NCBI GenBank assembly: GCA_963806045.1
Contig: CAWDWP010000016.1
Location: 62,001 to 126,000, forward strand
Direction of reading: 5' to 3'
DNA from: DATCHW01 sp963806045
GTDB lineage: Bacteria > Bacteroidota > Ignavibacteria > Tepidaquicellales > Tepidaquicellaceae
Length of the DNA: 64,000 nucleotides
Shown: positions 44,487 through 52,686 of the stretch, piece by piece
Position numbering within the stretch: position 1 is the stretch's first letter
How the letters are laid out: each line of letters begins with the position of its first letter
Notes under the pieces: model-generated
Told to the model about the DNA's origin: nothing
The model's database searches: none
Seen by the model: the letters and a program-made list of their open reading frames with translations, nothing else
Program-made: the position numbers and the translations under genes

Positions 44487-45473
44487 TTATATCGGTAATA
44501 ATTTTTTAATACTTAATCGGATATATTCCAGGTACAAGTTTTTAGTATTTTCATTTAAAAAAGATCGCTGAATGATATTCTCAATTTCATCGTATTTGGA
44601 AATTATCTCCGAAAGGAATTTTTTAACTCTGTTTTCCTTTATACCTATCTTTATTCCGAATTCAAAAAAATCTTGATACAAATAATGCGCATTAATTTTA
44701 AAACTATCTGTTGCATAACCATTTTTAAAAAGATCTAATGCTATTTCAGCATCCTTCGGAAAATGAATCCTAGTATTCAACAAATCGTATAGCGGACTTA
44801 ATAAATAATCTTTATATGAATCATTCCTTAACATCGAAAAATTTTTCATATGCGCATCACCATTATTTATTAGAAAATTAAATATAATAACCTTGAAATA
44901 TTTTTCAACTTCAATTGGGTAAGCGCTGCAGTTAGTTTTCAAATTTTCAGCAATCTCTTCATAACTCAATTTATATTTGTATTCAATGCCATCATTTTCT
45001 TCGGTTTTCCCTGCAATTTGTGTAAAATCTTCCATATTTATTTTCGTTCTGTCCGATTTTCTATCGAATCTTTTTGTCAAATAACATGGTTCGTTACTAT
45101 CTTTGAAAAATAATAATGTGTTTTTGGCAACGTCAATTTTGAATATTTGTGAAGCAATTTGCATTGTAAGATGTTCATTTGCCGGGACTTGTTCAACATT
45201 CTGCATGATTGCATTTGGACAAGGTTTTAAAATATATTCTCCATTTTCTTCTGTTAGTTCGAGTTTATTTCCATTTAATCGTAATAAGTGTTTTGATTGT
45301 ACCCCCGAAATAGAAATTTTTGCCCCCTTTTCTATTACCGTTTGTTCATAAAAGGGTTTTGAAAAAGTTAATATATGGCTGACTTTTCTACCATTGAATA
45401 GTTTTTTTTTGCAAGTTTTACAAAATGATTCATTACCTGTTTTTAGACATGATGGACAACAATTTATTTTCAT
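44487..45473 (-). CDS. hipT: HipT-like Ser/Thr kinase toxin with N-terminal zinc ribbon (HipBST family)
   Basis: This 328-residue kinase is related to the HipA C-terminal domain but lacks the HipA N-terminal subdomain, which is encoded separately upstream. Residues 5-25 form a Cys knuckle pair (CCPSC, CKTCKKK). The glycine-rich loop SISGVQSK (S54, S56) has the S-x-S pattern reported as autophosphorylation sites in E. coli HipT. The catalytic loop NNGDAHMKN places Asp at 206, and the metal-binding Asp is D230 in LYDLL. From memory, E. coli HipT uses D210 and D233, so spacing agrees well. HipT phosphorylates tryptophanyl-tRNA synthetase and HipA phosphorylates GltX; the target here is unknown. 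Start ATG overlaps the hipS stop (ATGA). Confidence 0.88.
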   Translation of the reverse strand: MKINCCPSCLKTGNESFCKTCKKKLFNGRKVSHILTFSKPFYEQTVIEKGAKISISGVQSKHLLRLNGNKLELTEENGEYILKPCPNAIMQNVEQVPANEHLTMQIASQIFKIDVAKNTLLFFKDSNEPCYLTKRFDRKSDRTKINMEDFTQIAGKTEENDGIEYKYKLSYEEIAENLKTNCSAYPIEVEKYFKVIIFNFLINNGDAHMKNFSMLRNDSYKDYLLSPLYDLLNTRIHFPKDAEIALDLFKNGYATDSFKINAHYLYQDFFEFGIKIGIKENRVKKFLSEIISKYDEIENIIQRSFLNENTKNLYLEYIRLSIKKLLPI

Positions 45474-45796
45474 ATTACCTCTGTTACTGTTACCGCCCCT
45501 ATGGTATCAATACCGGCAGTTTTTATTAATCTGGTGAAATAATCTTTTTCATCAATTTTCAGTGTTCTGCATTGTAATTTTTTATTAACACCTTCAGTAA
45601 GTAATCCAAAAAAAAACGGAAATAAATATTTTGAAGTATATTCTTTTATATTTTTAGGAAAGGATATTGATATTGCCGGTTTATTTTTGTCCTGATAATA
45701 TTCGTCTTTATATGTGAAAATGTAACTATTTTCTTTTTTAACCAAATATCCTGCTAAGTCTTCATTACAATATACGTTTGCTTTTTGTTCAATCAT
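45470..45796 (-). CDS. hipS: HipS-like free HipA N-terminal domain, likely antitoxin
   Basis: This 108-residue protein corresponds to the N-subdomain 1 of HipA as a separate gene (AGYLVKKENSYIFTY, AISISFPKN, LFPFFFGLLTEGVNK). In the E. coli HipBST system the equivalent HipS neutralises the kinase by inserting a Trp into its active site. This protein contains no Trp at all, so contact must use another residue, perhaps the FPFFFG Phe cluster. The start at 45796 is chosen because AGGAG lies six bases upstream; a start at 45814 is also open. It overlaps hipB by eight bases and hipT by four. Confidence 0.85.
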   Translation of the reverse strand: MIEQKANVYCNEDLAGYLVKKENSYIFTYKDEYYQDKNKPAISISFPKNIKEYTSKYLFPFFFGLLTEGVNKKLQCRTLKIDEKDYFTRLIKTAGIDTIGAVTVTEVI

Positions 45797-46004
45797 TTGC
45801 GCTCCTTGATTCAATTTTTATTCTTAATCCTATAGAATTCAAAACCTTCAGTAATTGAATAAATGTTGGATTACCTTTGCCAGTTTCAATGTCTATTAAA
45901 CTCCTTAATGAAATGCCAGCTATCTCTGCAAGATCAGGTTGTATAATTTGAAGTAACTTTCTTCTTTTTTTTATTTCTACTCCGATTTTTATTAATTCTT
46001 CCAT
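45789..46004 (-). CDS. hipB: HipB-like XRE-family DNA-binding protein
   Basis: This 71-residue Cro/C1-type helix-turn-helix protein (about residues 18-52, LAEIAGISLRSLIDIETGKG) is the first gene of a three-gene overlapping operon. By homology it would dimerise on palindromes upstream and repress the operon, with the toxin-antitoxin complex as co-regulator. Four candidate operator sequences lie upstream, the first only 16 bases before its ATG. The product is shorter than E. coli HipB (88 residues). Confidence 0.88.
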   Translation of the reverse strand: MEELIKIGVEIKKRRKLLQIIQPDLAEIAGISLRSLIDIETGKGNPTFIQLLKVLNSIGLRIKIESRSAND

Positions 46005-46019
46005 ATTATTAAATTAAAT

Positions 46020-46037
46020 AGTGCGTTATATTGCACT
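46020..46037. promoter_or_regulatory. Candidate HipB operator 1 (AGTGC-N8-GCACT)
   Basis: AGTGC (46020-46024) and GCACT (46033-46037) form an inverted repeat around GTTATATT, 16 bases upstream of the hipB ATG. It shares the TATATTGCACT half with operator 2. Its position suits autorepression. Confidence 0.65.
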
Positions 46038-46075
46038 TTAGATTAAAAGTAATAAAAAATTCTCTAATTGTCAAC

Positions 46076-46101
46076 TTATAGTGTAATATATTGCACTATA
46101 A
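46076..46101. promoter_or_regulatory. Candidate HipB operator 2 (26-bp palindrome)
   Basis: TTATAGTG (46076-46083) and CACTATAA (46094-46101) pair perfectly; the ten bases between (TAATATATTG) are themselves nearly symmetric. It is the best of the series. Its centre is 60 bases from that of operator 1. Confidence 0.7.
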
Positions 46102-46138
46102 AACATTTTAGTAAACAATTTCAAAGGAAAAACCATAT

Positions 46139-46156
46139 CATGCACTATATTGCATG
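46139..46156. promoter_or_regulatory. Candidate HipB operator 3 (CATGCA-N6-TGCATG)
   Basis: CATGCA (46139-46144) and TGCATG (46151-46156) flank CTATAT, giving the same TATATTGCA core as operators 1 and 2. Its centre is 59 bases from that of operator 2. Confidence 0.55.
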
Positions 46157-46265
46157 TTTGCATCAAAAAAATAAAATTCATTTAAGAATAAATATAATAG
46201 ATTTATTTTCTCATACTTGCGCGTATCTCATCTTTGCTTTTCCGAGATGAAATTAATAATATCCT

Positions 46266-46276
46266 TATATTGCATG
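46266..46276. promoter_or_regulatory. Half-site TATATTGCATG, possible fourth operator
   Basis: This 11-base match to the right half of operator 3 lies exactly 120 bases from it, but without the opposite arm. The 368-base gap 46005-46372 between the divergent hipB and wecB genes holds these four sites and no gene that I can support. Confidence 0.35.
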
Positions 46277-46372
46277 AATCCTGTAAATAATAGGTTAGAC
46301 TTTTCTTCTTATAAGTTTCGGATTATCTTCATATTAACTAATATTTATTTTGAGTAAATTGTGTAATTAATT

Positions 46373-47506
46373 TTGGAGAAATTGAAGAAAATAATTTCTG
46401 TTGTTGGAGCCAGGCCGAATTTTATGAAAATGGCTCCTATTCATAAAGAATTAAAAAGACATAAAGAGAAAATCATTCATAAAATTGTTCATACGGGACA
46501 GCATTATGATAAAAAACTATCCGACGTGTTTTTCACAGAACTTGACCTTCCAAAGCCTGATATTTATCTTGATGTCGGTTCAAAATCACATTCTGAGCAA
46601 ACAGCGGAAGTAATGGTGAAACTTGAAAAAGTTTTACTTAGAGAAAAACCTGATATGGTTTTAGTTTATGGCGATGTGAATTCTACAATTGCAGCAGGTT
46701 TAGTATGTGCTAAGATATTCAAAAATCAAAATGAGACTATTCCACTTGCTCATATTGAATCCGGATTGAGAAGCTTCGATAAAACAATGCCGGAAGAAAT
46801 CAATAGAGTACTCACTGACTTTCTTTCTAAATTTCTGTTTGTCACAGAAAAAAGCGGAGTGGAAAACTTAAAAAAGTCCGGCTTCAGCCAAAATAATATT
46901 TTTTTTGTTGGTAATACAATGATTGATTCATTAGTTCATTATTTACCTAAAGCGAATAAATCAAATATCCTTCAAGAACTTTGTCTTACAAAAAGAAATT
47001 TTGGACTGATAACTCTTCATCGCCCTTCAAATGTTGATAATAAAGAAAACTTTCAAAAGATTATCGAAATATTCAAATATCAGAATAAAATTAATCCAGA
47101 AATAGATATTGTATTCCCGGTTCATCCGCGAACCTTAAAAATGCTCAACAGATTCGGACTTTTAAAAGAGCTTCACAGCATAAATAATCTGGTAATAACT
47201 GAACCACTTGGTTATTTTGATTTTTTAAATCTGATATTAAATGCAAAATATGTTTTGACCGATTCGGGTGGAATACAGGAGGAAACAACTTTTCTAAAAA
47301 TCCCCTGTCTGACTCTTAGAGAAAACACTGAAAGACCAATTACTTGTGAACTTGGAACAAATACAATATGTGGTTTGAACTCAAAATTAATTTTCAGAGA
47401 AATAAAGAATATTAACTCAGGACGATATAAAAAAGGAAGCATTCCAAAACTATGGGATGGAAACGCTGCGAAAAGAATAGTAAAAATAATAATGAAACAT
47501 TTATAA
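46373..47506 (+). CDS. wecB: UDP-N-acetylglucosamine 2-epimerase (non-hydrolysing)
   Basis: This 377-residue enzyme converts UDP-GlcNAc to UDP-ManNAc for surface polysaccharides. It has VVGARPNFMKMAPI, HTGQHYDKKLSDVFF, AHIESGLRSFDKTMPEEINR, and the C-terminal TDSGGIQEETTFLKIPCLTLRENTERP split between SGGIQEE and LRENTERP. The start is TTG at 46373, or TTG 46382 with GGAG three bases before it. The Nth-like gene follows seven bases later. Confidence 0.94.
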   Translation: MEKLKKIISVVGARPNFMKMAPIHKELKRHKEKIIHKIVHTGQHYDKKLSDVFFTELDLPKPDIYLDVGSKSHSEQTAEVMVKLEKVLLREKPDMVLVYGDVNSTIAAGLVCAKIFKNQNETIPLAHIESGLRSFDKTMPEEINRVLTDFLSKFLFVTEKSGVENLKKSGFSQNNIFFVGNTMIDSLVHYLPKANKSNILQELCLTKRNFGLITLHRPSNVDNKENFQKIIEIFKYQNKINPEIDIVFPVHPRTLKMLNRFGLLKELHSINNLVITEPLGYFDFLNLILNAKYVLTDSGGIQEETTFLKIPCLTLRENTERPITCELGTNTICGLNSKLIFREIKNINSGRYKKGSIPKLWDGNAAKRIVKIIMKHL

Positions 47507-47513
47507 ATAAATC

Positions 47514-48227
47514 ATGAACACAAAAGATTTAAACCTTATTATAAAAACTATTAATAAAGAATATCCGGCAAAAAAATCCGATTCAAAAGTGCCCATCCTT
47601 GATGTTTTGATAGCGACAAAACTATCACAGAATACAACTGATAAAACATCTTATATAGCATTCAAAAATCTGAAAGAAAAATTTGGAAATTGGGATAATG
47701 TTGCAAATGCCCGCCTGAACAATATTAAATCTTCAATAAGAATGTGCGGATTAATGAACACAAAAGCTGTCCAAATAAAGGATATGCTGAGAAAAATGAG
47801 AAAAGAATATGGCAAATTAGATTTGAATTTTTTAAAGAAATTGAAAGATGAAGAGATTTATAATGAACTTTTGAAATATAAAGGAATAGGAGTGAAAACA
47901 GTCAGCTGTGTTCTTGGGTTTTCGCTAAAAAGGAAAGTTTTCCCTGTTGATACTCATATACATAGAATTCTTAACAGAATAGGAATTGTAAATACTAAAA
48001 CCCCGGTACGAACATTTGATAAATCAAAAGAGATAATTCCCAATAAATATAAAATGGCATTTCATACAAGTCTGATAAAATTCGGAAGGGAGATATGCAA
48101 AGCAGTCAAACCATTATGTTATGATTGTCTGATATATGATTATTGTGGCTATAGCAAAAAGACTGAGAATCATAATCCTAAAAAGCATTTAATATCGAAT
48201 AACTTCTTAATACTGGAGAATATATAA
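47514..48227 (+). CDS. nth: Endonuclease III-like DNA glycosylase
   Basis: This 237-residue HhH-GPD glycosylase has the helix-hairpin-helix KYKGIGVKTVS with catalytic Lys K128 and Asp D146 in VDTHIHRI. A C-terminal 4Fe-4S cluster is formed by C195, C202, C205 and C211 (C-X6-C-X2-C-X5-C). It would excise oxidised pyrimidines and cut AP sites. It is longer than E. coli Nth (211 residues) because of N- and C-terminal extensions. It sits inside a polysaccharide gene run without apparent functional link. Confidence 0.9.
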   Translation: MNTKDLNLIIKTINKEYPAKKSDSKVPILDVLIATKLSQNTTDKTSYIAFKNLKEKFGNWDNVANARLNNIKSSIRMCGLMNTKAVQIKDMLRKMRKEYGKLDLNFLKKLKDEEIYNELLKYKGIGVKTVSCVLGFSLKRKVFPVDTHIHRILNRIGIVNTKTPVRTFDKSKEIIPNKYKMAFHTSLIKFGREICKAVKPLCYDCLIYDYCGYSKKTENHNPKKHLISNNFLILENI

Positions 48228-48230
48228 ACT

Positions 48231-49286
48231 TTGAAGATTGACAAAAATAAGGTAAAGAAAATTTTAGTTATCAAATTCGGTGGAATTGGTGATGTTGTAT
48301 TATTTACTCCGGTTCTTCCAAATATTCATGAATATTTTCCAAATGCTGAAATTACGGTTCTGATTGAGAAAAAAGCAAAAGATATAATAGAAGGCAATCC
48401 GAACATACATAATTACATTACATTTACATCCGATACAAATAATAATTCCTCATTTTACAAAGAAATAAGAAAATATAAATTCGACCTGGTTTTAGATTTT
48501 TATGGAAACCCCCGAACAGCTTTAATAACATATTTCAGTAATGCAAAATACAGGGTAGGATTCGATTTCCGTTTGAGAAAGTACCTTTATAACATTAAAG
48601 CAAATGGATACAGCAGTAATATTCATAATCTCGATTTTAATTTAAGATTATTGGAGACTATTAAAATTCCTATTACTACAAAAAAGATATTTGTAAAAAC
48701 GAATGAAATTAATAAACAAACAGCAGCTGATTGGTTCAAAAAAACAGGAGCAAACTTAAAACAAATAATCTCTATCGTTGTCTGTGGCGGCTGGGAATCA
48801 AAAATATACAGGCCTAAAGATTATATTGAATTATTAAAAACAATAAGCAGGAAATACAATGTTAATTATCTGCTTATTTGGGGTAATAAAAAAGAGAGAT
48901 TACAATGTGAAGAGATTTATAATGGAATCGGAGATAACTGCTTTATAGCTCCTGAATTAGATTTAAAAACATTGACCGAGTTTTTTAAATATTGTACAGT
49001 TATGATAGGTAATGATTCGGGACCTTTGCATTTATCCGTTACCTCCGGAAATCCGGTACTTGAAATATGTGGTCCTATAAATCCTCTTTTGCAGGGTCCA
49101 TATGGTAAAAAAAATGAATATGTTTATATTGAGGATCTTGATTGTATATTTTGTAATTTATTGGAATGTCCGATAGGAAGCAAATGTTTAACAGATTTAC
49201 CAAAGAGCAAAATAATGATTTCATTTGAAAAATTATTAGCGAAAAATAATATCAGGCTTGAAAGAAAAGAAACAACGAAAGCATAA
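48231..49286 (+). CDS. Family 9 glycosyltransferase (heptosyltransferase-like), copy 1
   Basis: This 351-residue protein has N-terminal ILVIKFGGIGDVVLFTPVL, which is the acceptor-domain glycine motif of GT9 enzymes, and C-terminal MIGNDSGPLHLSVTSGNPV with IDCIFC-type Cys motif (LDCIFCNLLECPIGSKC). GT9 enzymes transfer heptose to LPS core. The start is TTG 48231, three bases after nth. Copies 2 and 3 follow in tandem, suggesting stepwise core assembly. Confidence 0.88.
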   Translation: MKIDKNKVKKILVIKFGGIGDVVLFTPVLPNIHEYFPNAEITVLIEKKAKDIIEGNPNIHNYITFTSDTNNNSSFYKEIRKYKFDLVLDFYGNPRTALITYFSNAKYRVGFDFRLRKYLYNIKANGYSSNIHNLDFNLRLLETIKIPITTKKIFVKTNEINKQTAADWFKKTGANLKQIISIVVCGGWESKIYRPKDYIELLKTISRKYNVNYLLIWGNKKERLQCEEIYNGIGDNCFIAPELDLKTLTEFFKYCTVMIGNDSGPLHLSVTSGNPVLEICGPINPLLQGPYGKKNEYVYIEDLDCIFCNLLECPIGSKCLTDLPKSKIMISFEKLLAKNNIRLERKETTKA

Positions 49287-49325
49287 TGTTCGAAAATTTG
49301 AAATGTTAATTCTCTATATATAATA

Positions 49326-50366
49326 TTGATTATTGATAAAAAGCAAATAGGCAAAATTCTAATTATAAAATTCGGAACGATTGGAGATCTTCTGTTGATG
49401 ACTCCGATTTTACCAAATTTAAGAGCTTATTTTCCTGATGCCGAAATTGACATATTCACGTTAAAAAGTTCGAGAGATATATTGATGGATAATCCTTATG
49501 TCTCAAGAATTTTAACATATTCTCCCGGAACAAATTCTTCGTGGTTTTTAATTAATAATATCAGAAAGAAAAAGTTTGATCTGATAATAGACCTCTTTTG
49601 TAACCCGAGAACAGCATTAATAACATTCCTGAGCGGAGCAAAATACAGATTCGGGTATGAATTTAAAGGAAGATACTATGCATATAATATAAAAACACGC
49701 GGACGCGGTGGAGAGGTTCATAACGTTGATTTCAATCTGGATTCACTCAGAAAACTTGAGATACCAATAATATCTACAAGGTTAAATTTGGGTATAAATA
49801 TTGTACATAAAGAATTTGCAGAGGAATTTATTAAAGTGAACAGTATTAAATCAAAGAATGTAATTGGTGTTTGCCTTACCGGTGAATGGGAAACAAAAAA
49901 ATATAAAACAAATGATTACATTGAATTGCTAAAAGCAATTAACCTGATTTATGATGTAAATTTCATTCTTATTTGGAGTAATGAAATTGAAAAAAAAGAA
50001 TGTGAATTAATTCACAACGAACTTAAAACTAATACATTCCTGATACCCGAAAGTCCCATTAGATATTTAGCAGCTATTATTAAAGAATGCGATTTATTAA
50101 TCGGAAATGATTCGGGACCTCTTCATATGGGTGTGGCGGTTGATACTCCGGTTTTAGGAATTTATGGTCCTACAAAACCTATGCTTCAAGGACCTTATGG
50201 AGAGAAAAATATGACTGTAGTAAATGAAGGGCTGAAGTGTCTTTATTGCGATTTAATAGAATGTAAAATTGGTAATATTTGTATGACTAAATTACCGAAA
50301 GAAAATATCATGTCTAAGCTTAATAAGCTTATTGAGTTGAATGGCTTAACTATTAAGAAAATATGA
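49326..50366 (+). CDS. Family 9 glycosyltransferase (heptosyltransferase-like), copy 2
   Basis: This 346-residue paralogue of the preceding gene has ILIIKFGTIGDLLLMTPIL at the start, IGNDSGPLHMGVAVDTPV near the C-terminus, and the same Cys cluster (LKCLYCDLIECKIGNIC). The two share overall order and length, so they arose by tandem duplication. The start is TTG 49326, with no clear ribosome binding site. The sugar donor is probably an ADP-heptose, by family. Confidence 0.88.
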   Translation: MIIDKKQIGKILIIKFGTIGDLLLMTPILPNLRAYFPDAEIDIFTLKSSRDILMDNPYVSRILTYSPGTNSSWFLINNIRKKKFDLIIDLFCNPRTALITFLSGAKYRFGYEFKGRYYAYNIKTRGRGGEVHNVDFNLDSLRKLEIPIISTRLNLGINIVHKEFAEEFIKVNSIKSKNVIGVCLTGEWETKKYKTNDYIELLKAINLIYDVNFILIWSNEIEKKECELIHNELKTNTFLIPESPIRYLAAIIKECDLLIGNDSGPLHMGVAVDTPVLGIYGPTKPMLQGPYGEKNMTVVNEGLKCLYCDLIECKIGNICMTKLPKENIMSKLNKLIELNGLTIKKI

Positions 50367-50419
50367 CGATTAAGCTAGATAAGACGATATTTTATAAAAT
50401 TTTATAATTATTAATTCCA

Positions 50420-51577
50420 ATGAATATTGACAAAATTCAGATTCCAAAGTGTAAACGGTATTCAGGTTATAAACCTTGTTACTCATATAAAAACTGCCTG
50501 GAAAATGGTTGTGTCGAGGATAATGATTCCAATAAAATAGGTGTTAAAATTCTCATTATCTCTCTTGATGCGATGGGAAATGTTTTGGATAACACACCTA
50601 TATTACCTGCACTAAAAAGAAAATTTCCTGTAAGCACAATTTACTGGATTACGATGAAAAATGCAGAGAAAATATTAAACAATTCAAGATTTATCGATAA
50701 AGTATATTCCTGGGATGATGAGAGCCGGATGATTCTGAGAAATATTGAGTTTGATTACGTTTATAATGCAGATAAATCTGATTACGCTTGCGCTTTCGCA
50801 AATGAAATCAAAGCAAAAAATAAACTTGGATTTTTATTAAATCAGGATGGGAAAATTATTCCTGCAAATGAAGGTGCGATGTACAGTTACCTTTTGGGAA
50901 TAAATGACCAATTGAAATTCAAAGAAAACAAAAAAACAGGTGTTGAAATAATTCACGAGGTTTTTGAACTGGAATACAAAATGGATGAATATGAATTTAA
51001 CTTTAATGAAGATGAAAAAACATTTATTGATAACTACAAAAAGGAAATAAATTATAATAATGAAAAATGTTATGTAGGTTTTAATACAGGATGCTCGCTT
51101 TTATTCCCTAATAAGAAAATGACCATTGACCAGCACATTGCACTAATAAAAAGATTATTATTACAAGAAAATATTATTGTGATTCTTCTCGGAGGAAAAG
51201 AAGATAGCGAGAGAAATTCAGCAATTTATGATGCTTTTGATAAAATAGAAAAGAAAAGAATAATAAATACTCCAACATCCGAAGGTTTAAGAAAAGGTGC
51301 ATGTTATATGAGTATCCCGGATATTGTTATAACCGGGGATAGTTACGGTTTACATTTAGCAATAGCTTTAAAAAAATATATTATAGCCTGGTTCGGATTG
51401 TCGTGTGCAAATGAAATCGAATTATACGGGAGAGGAGAAAAATTAATACCGGAAGGATTGGAATGTTCTCCCTGCTGGAAAAGAGAATGTCCATATAATC
51501 TCGAATGCATCAGTATGATTGATTTGAATAAAATTGAGAATATTATTATAAATTACATTCAGAATAATTTAAAATGA
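50420..51577 (+). CDS. Family 9 glycosyltransferase, divergent copy 3
   Basis: This 385-residue protein has an added Cys-rich N-terminus (C11, C20, C26, C31) before the GT9 motif ILIISLDAMGNVLDNTPILP. ITGDSYGLHLAIALKKYIIA replaces the NDSGPLH motif, and the C-terminal LECSPCWKRECPYNLEC is conserved. In place of Lys-Phe-Gly of copies 1 and 2 it has Ser-Leu-Asp-Ala. It is probably a GT9 member with a different acceptor or donor. A Cys-bound metal at the N-terminus is inference. Confidence 0.82.
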   Translation: MNIDKIQIPKCKRYSGYKPCYSYKNCLENGCVEDNDSNKIGVKILIISLDAMGNVLDNTPILPALKRKFPVSTIYWITMKNAEKILNNSRFIDKVYSWDDESRMILRNIEFDYVYNADKSDYACAFANEIKAKNKLGFLLNQDGKIIPANEGAMYSYLLGINDQLKFKENKKTGVEIIHEVFELEYKMDEYEFNFNEDEKTFIDNYKKEINYNNEKCYVGFNTGCSLLFPNKKMTIDQHIALIKRLLLQENIIVILLGGKEDSERNSAIYDAFDKIEKKRIINTPTSEGLRKGACYMSIPDIVITGDSYGLHLAIALKKYIIAWFGLSCANEIELYGRGEKLIPEGLECSPCWKRECPYNLECISMIDLNKIENIIINYIQNNLK

Positions 51578-51603
51578 CTGTTTAGTCAATTAACAATTTT
51601 CAT

Positions 51604-51643
51604 AAATTATAAAATTGATTGTGTAATCTTAATTTTATAATTT
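51604..51643. repeat. Long AT-rich inverted repeat between glycosyltransferase and prs
   Basis: AAATTATAAAATT (51604-51616) and AATTTTATAATTT (51631-51643) pair perfectly over 13 bases, with an inner GATT/AATC pair in the loop. It lacks a GC-rich stem and T-run, so it is either a weak terminator or an operator-like site before prs. Confidence 0.5.
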
Positions 51644-51668
51644 AACAACAATAATTATCATTCATACA

Positions 51669-52601
51669 ATGGCGACTTTAAAAATATTTTCCGGAAGATC
51701 TTCATATTACTTCAGTCACAGAATTTCTGAGGAATTAAATATAAAACTGGGTGATTGCGAAATAAAAACTTTCTCCGACGGTGAAATCTGGATGAAATAT
51801 AATGAAAACATCAGAGGTTGCGATGTGTTCCTGGTGCAATCGACTTTTCCGCCAACTGATCATCTAATGGAGCTTTTGATTATGATTGATGCAGCTAGGA
51901 GATCCTCAGCCGCTCAAATCAATGCGGTAATACCATATTTCGGTTATGCAAGGCAAGACAGAAAAGATATGCCAAGAGTCTCCATTACTTCAAAATTAAT
52001 TGCAAATTTATTAATGACTGCCGGCGCAGACAGAGTTATTACGATGGATCTTCATGCCTCCCAGATTCAGGGATTTTTTGATATACCTGTCGATCATTTA
52101 TACGCCTCCGGAGTATTTTTAAATTATTTCAGAAAAATGAACATTCCGAATTTAGCAGTTGCTTCTCCGGATGTAGGAAGCATAAAAATGGCAAGGGCAT
52201 ATGCTAAGAGACTCCAGGCTGATCTAATTCTTATTGACAAACGCAGACCCAAGCAGAATGTTGCAGAAGTAATGAATATTATCGGAGAGGTTAAAGATAA
52301 AAATATACTTATTATAGATGATTTAATGGATACAGGAGGAACTTTTGTAAATGCTGTTGAAGCATTGAAGGGAAAAGGAGCAAAAGAAATATATGGGGCT
52401 TGTACACATCCAATACTATCCGGTGATGCACTCGAAAGGATAAATAATTCTGCAGTTACCAAAGTTATTGTCTCAGATACCATTCCTTTAAAAATTCAAT
52501 CTCCTAAAATAGAAGTCCTTTCTGTCGCAAAGATTTTTGCGGAAGCCATAATCCGTACGAATAAAAATGAATCAATAAGTTCCCTTTTTGACGTAAATTA
52601 A
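51669..52601 (+). CDS. prs: Ribose-phosphate pyrophosphokinase
   Basis: This 310-residue enzyme makes PRPP from ribose 5-phosphate and ATP, the precursor for nucleotides, His and NAD. It has FSGRSSYYFSHRISEEL, the ATP loop RQDRKD, the flexible loop KRR with DLILIDKRRP, and the PRPP-binding ILIIDDLMDTGGTFVNA. Length is normal. It is close to upp and wecB but no operon with them is evident. Confidence 0.96.
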   Translation: MATLKIFSGRSSYYFSHRISEELNIKLGDCEIKTFSDGEIWMKYNENIRGCDVFLVQSTFPPTDHLMELLIMIDAARRSSAAQINAVIPYFGYARQDRKDMPRVSITSKLIANLLMTAGADRVITMDLHASQIQGFFDIPVDHLYASGVFLNYFRKMNIPNLAVASPDVGSIKMARAYAKRLQADLILIDKRRPKQNVAEVMNIIGEVKDKNILIIDDLMDTGGTFVNAVEALKGKGAKEIYGACTHPILSGDALERINNSAVTKVIVSDTIPLKIQSPKIEVLSVAKIFAEAIIRTNKNESISSLFDVN

Positions 52602-52686
52602 TAAATCTTTTATACTAAATTATTGTTATACATAAAGGATATTTGATATAATAATTAATTACTAAAAACCAGGAGAAAAAATTAAA

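Noticed and set aside
46068..46250. 60-codon plus-strand frame in the hipB-wecB gap
   Set aside because: It overlaps the palindromic operator series, has no ribosome binding site and no family pattern.
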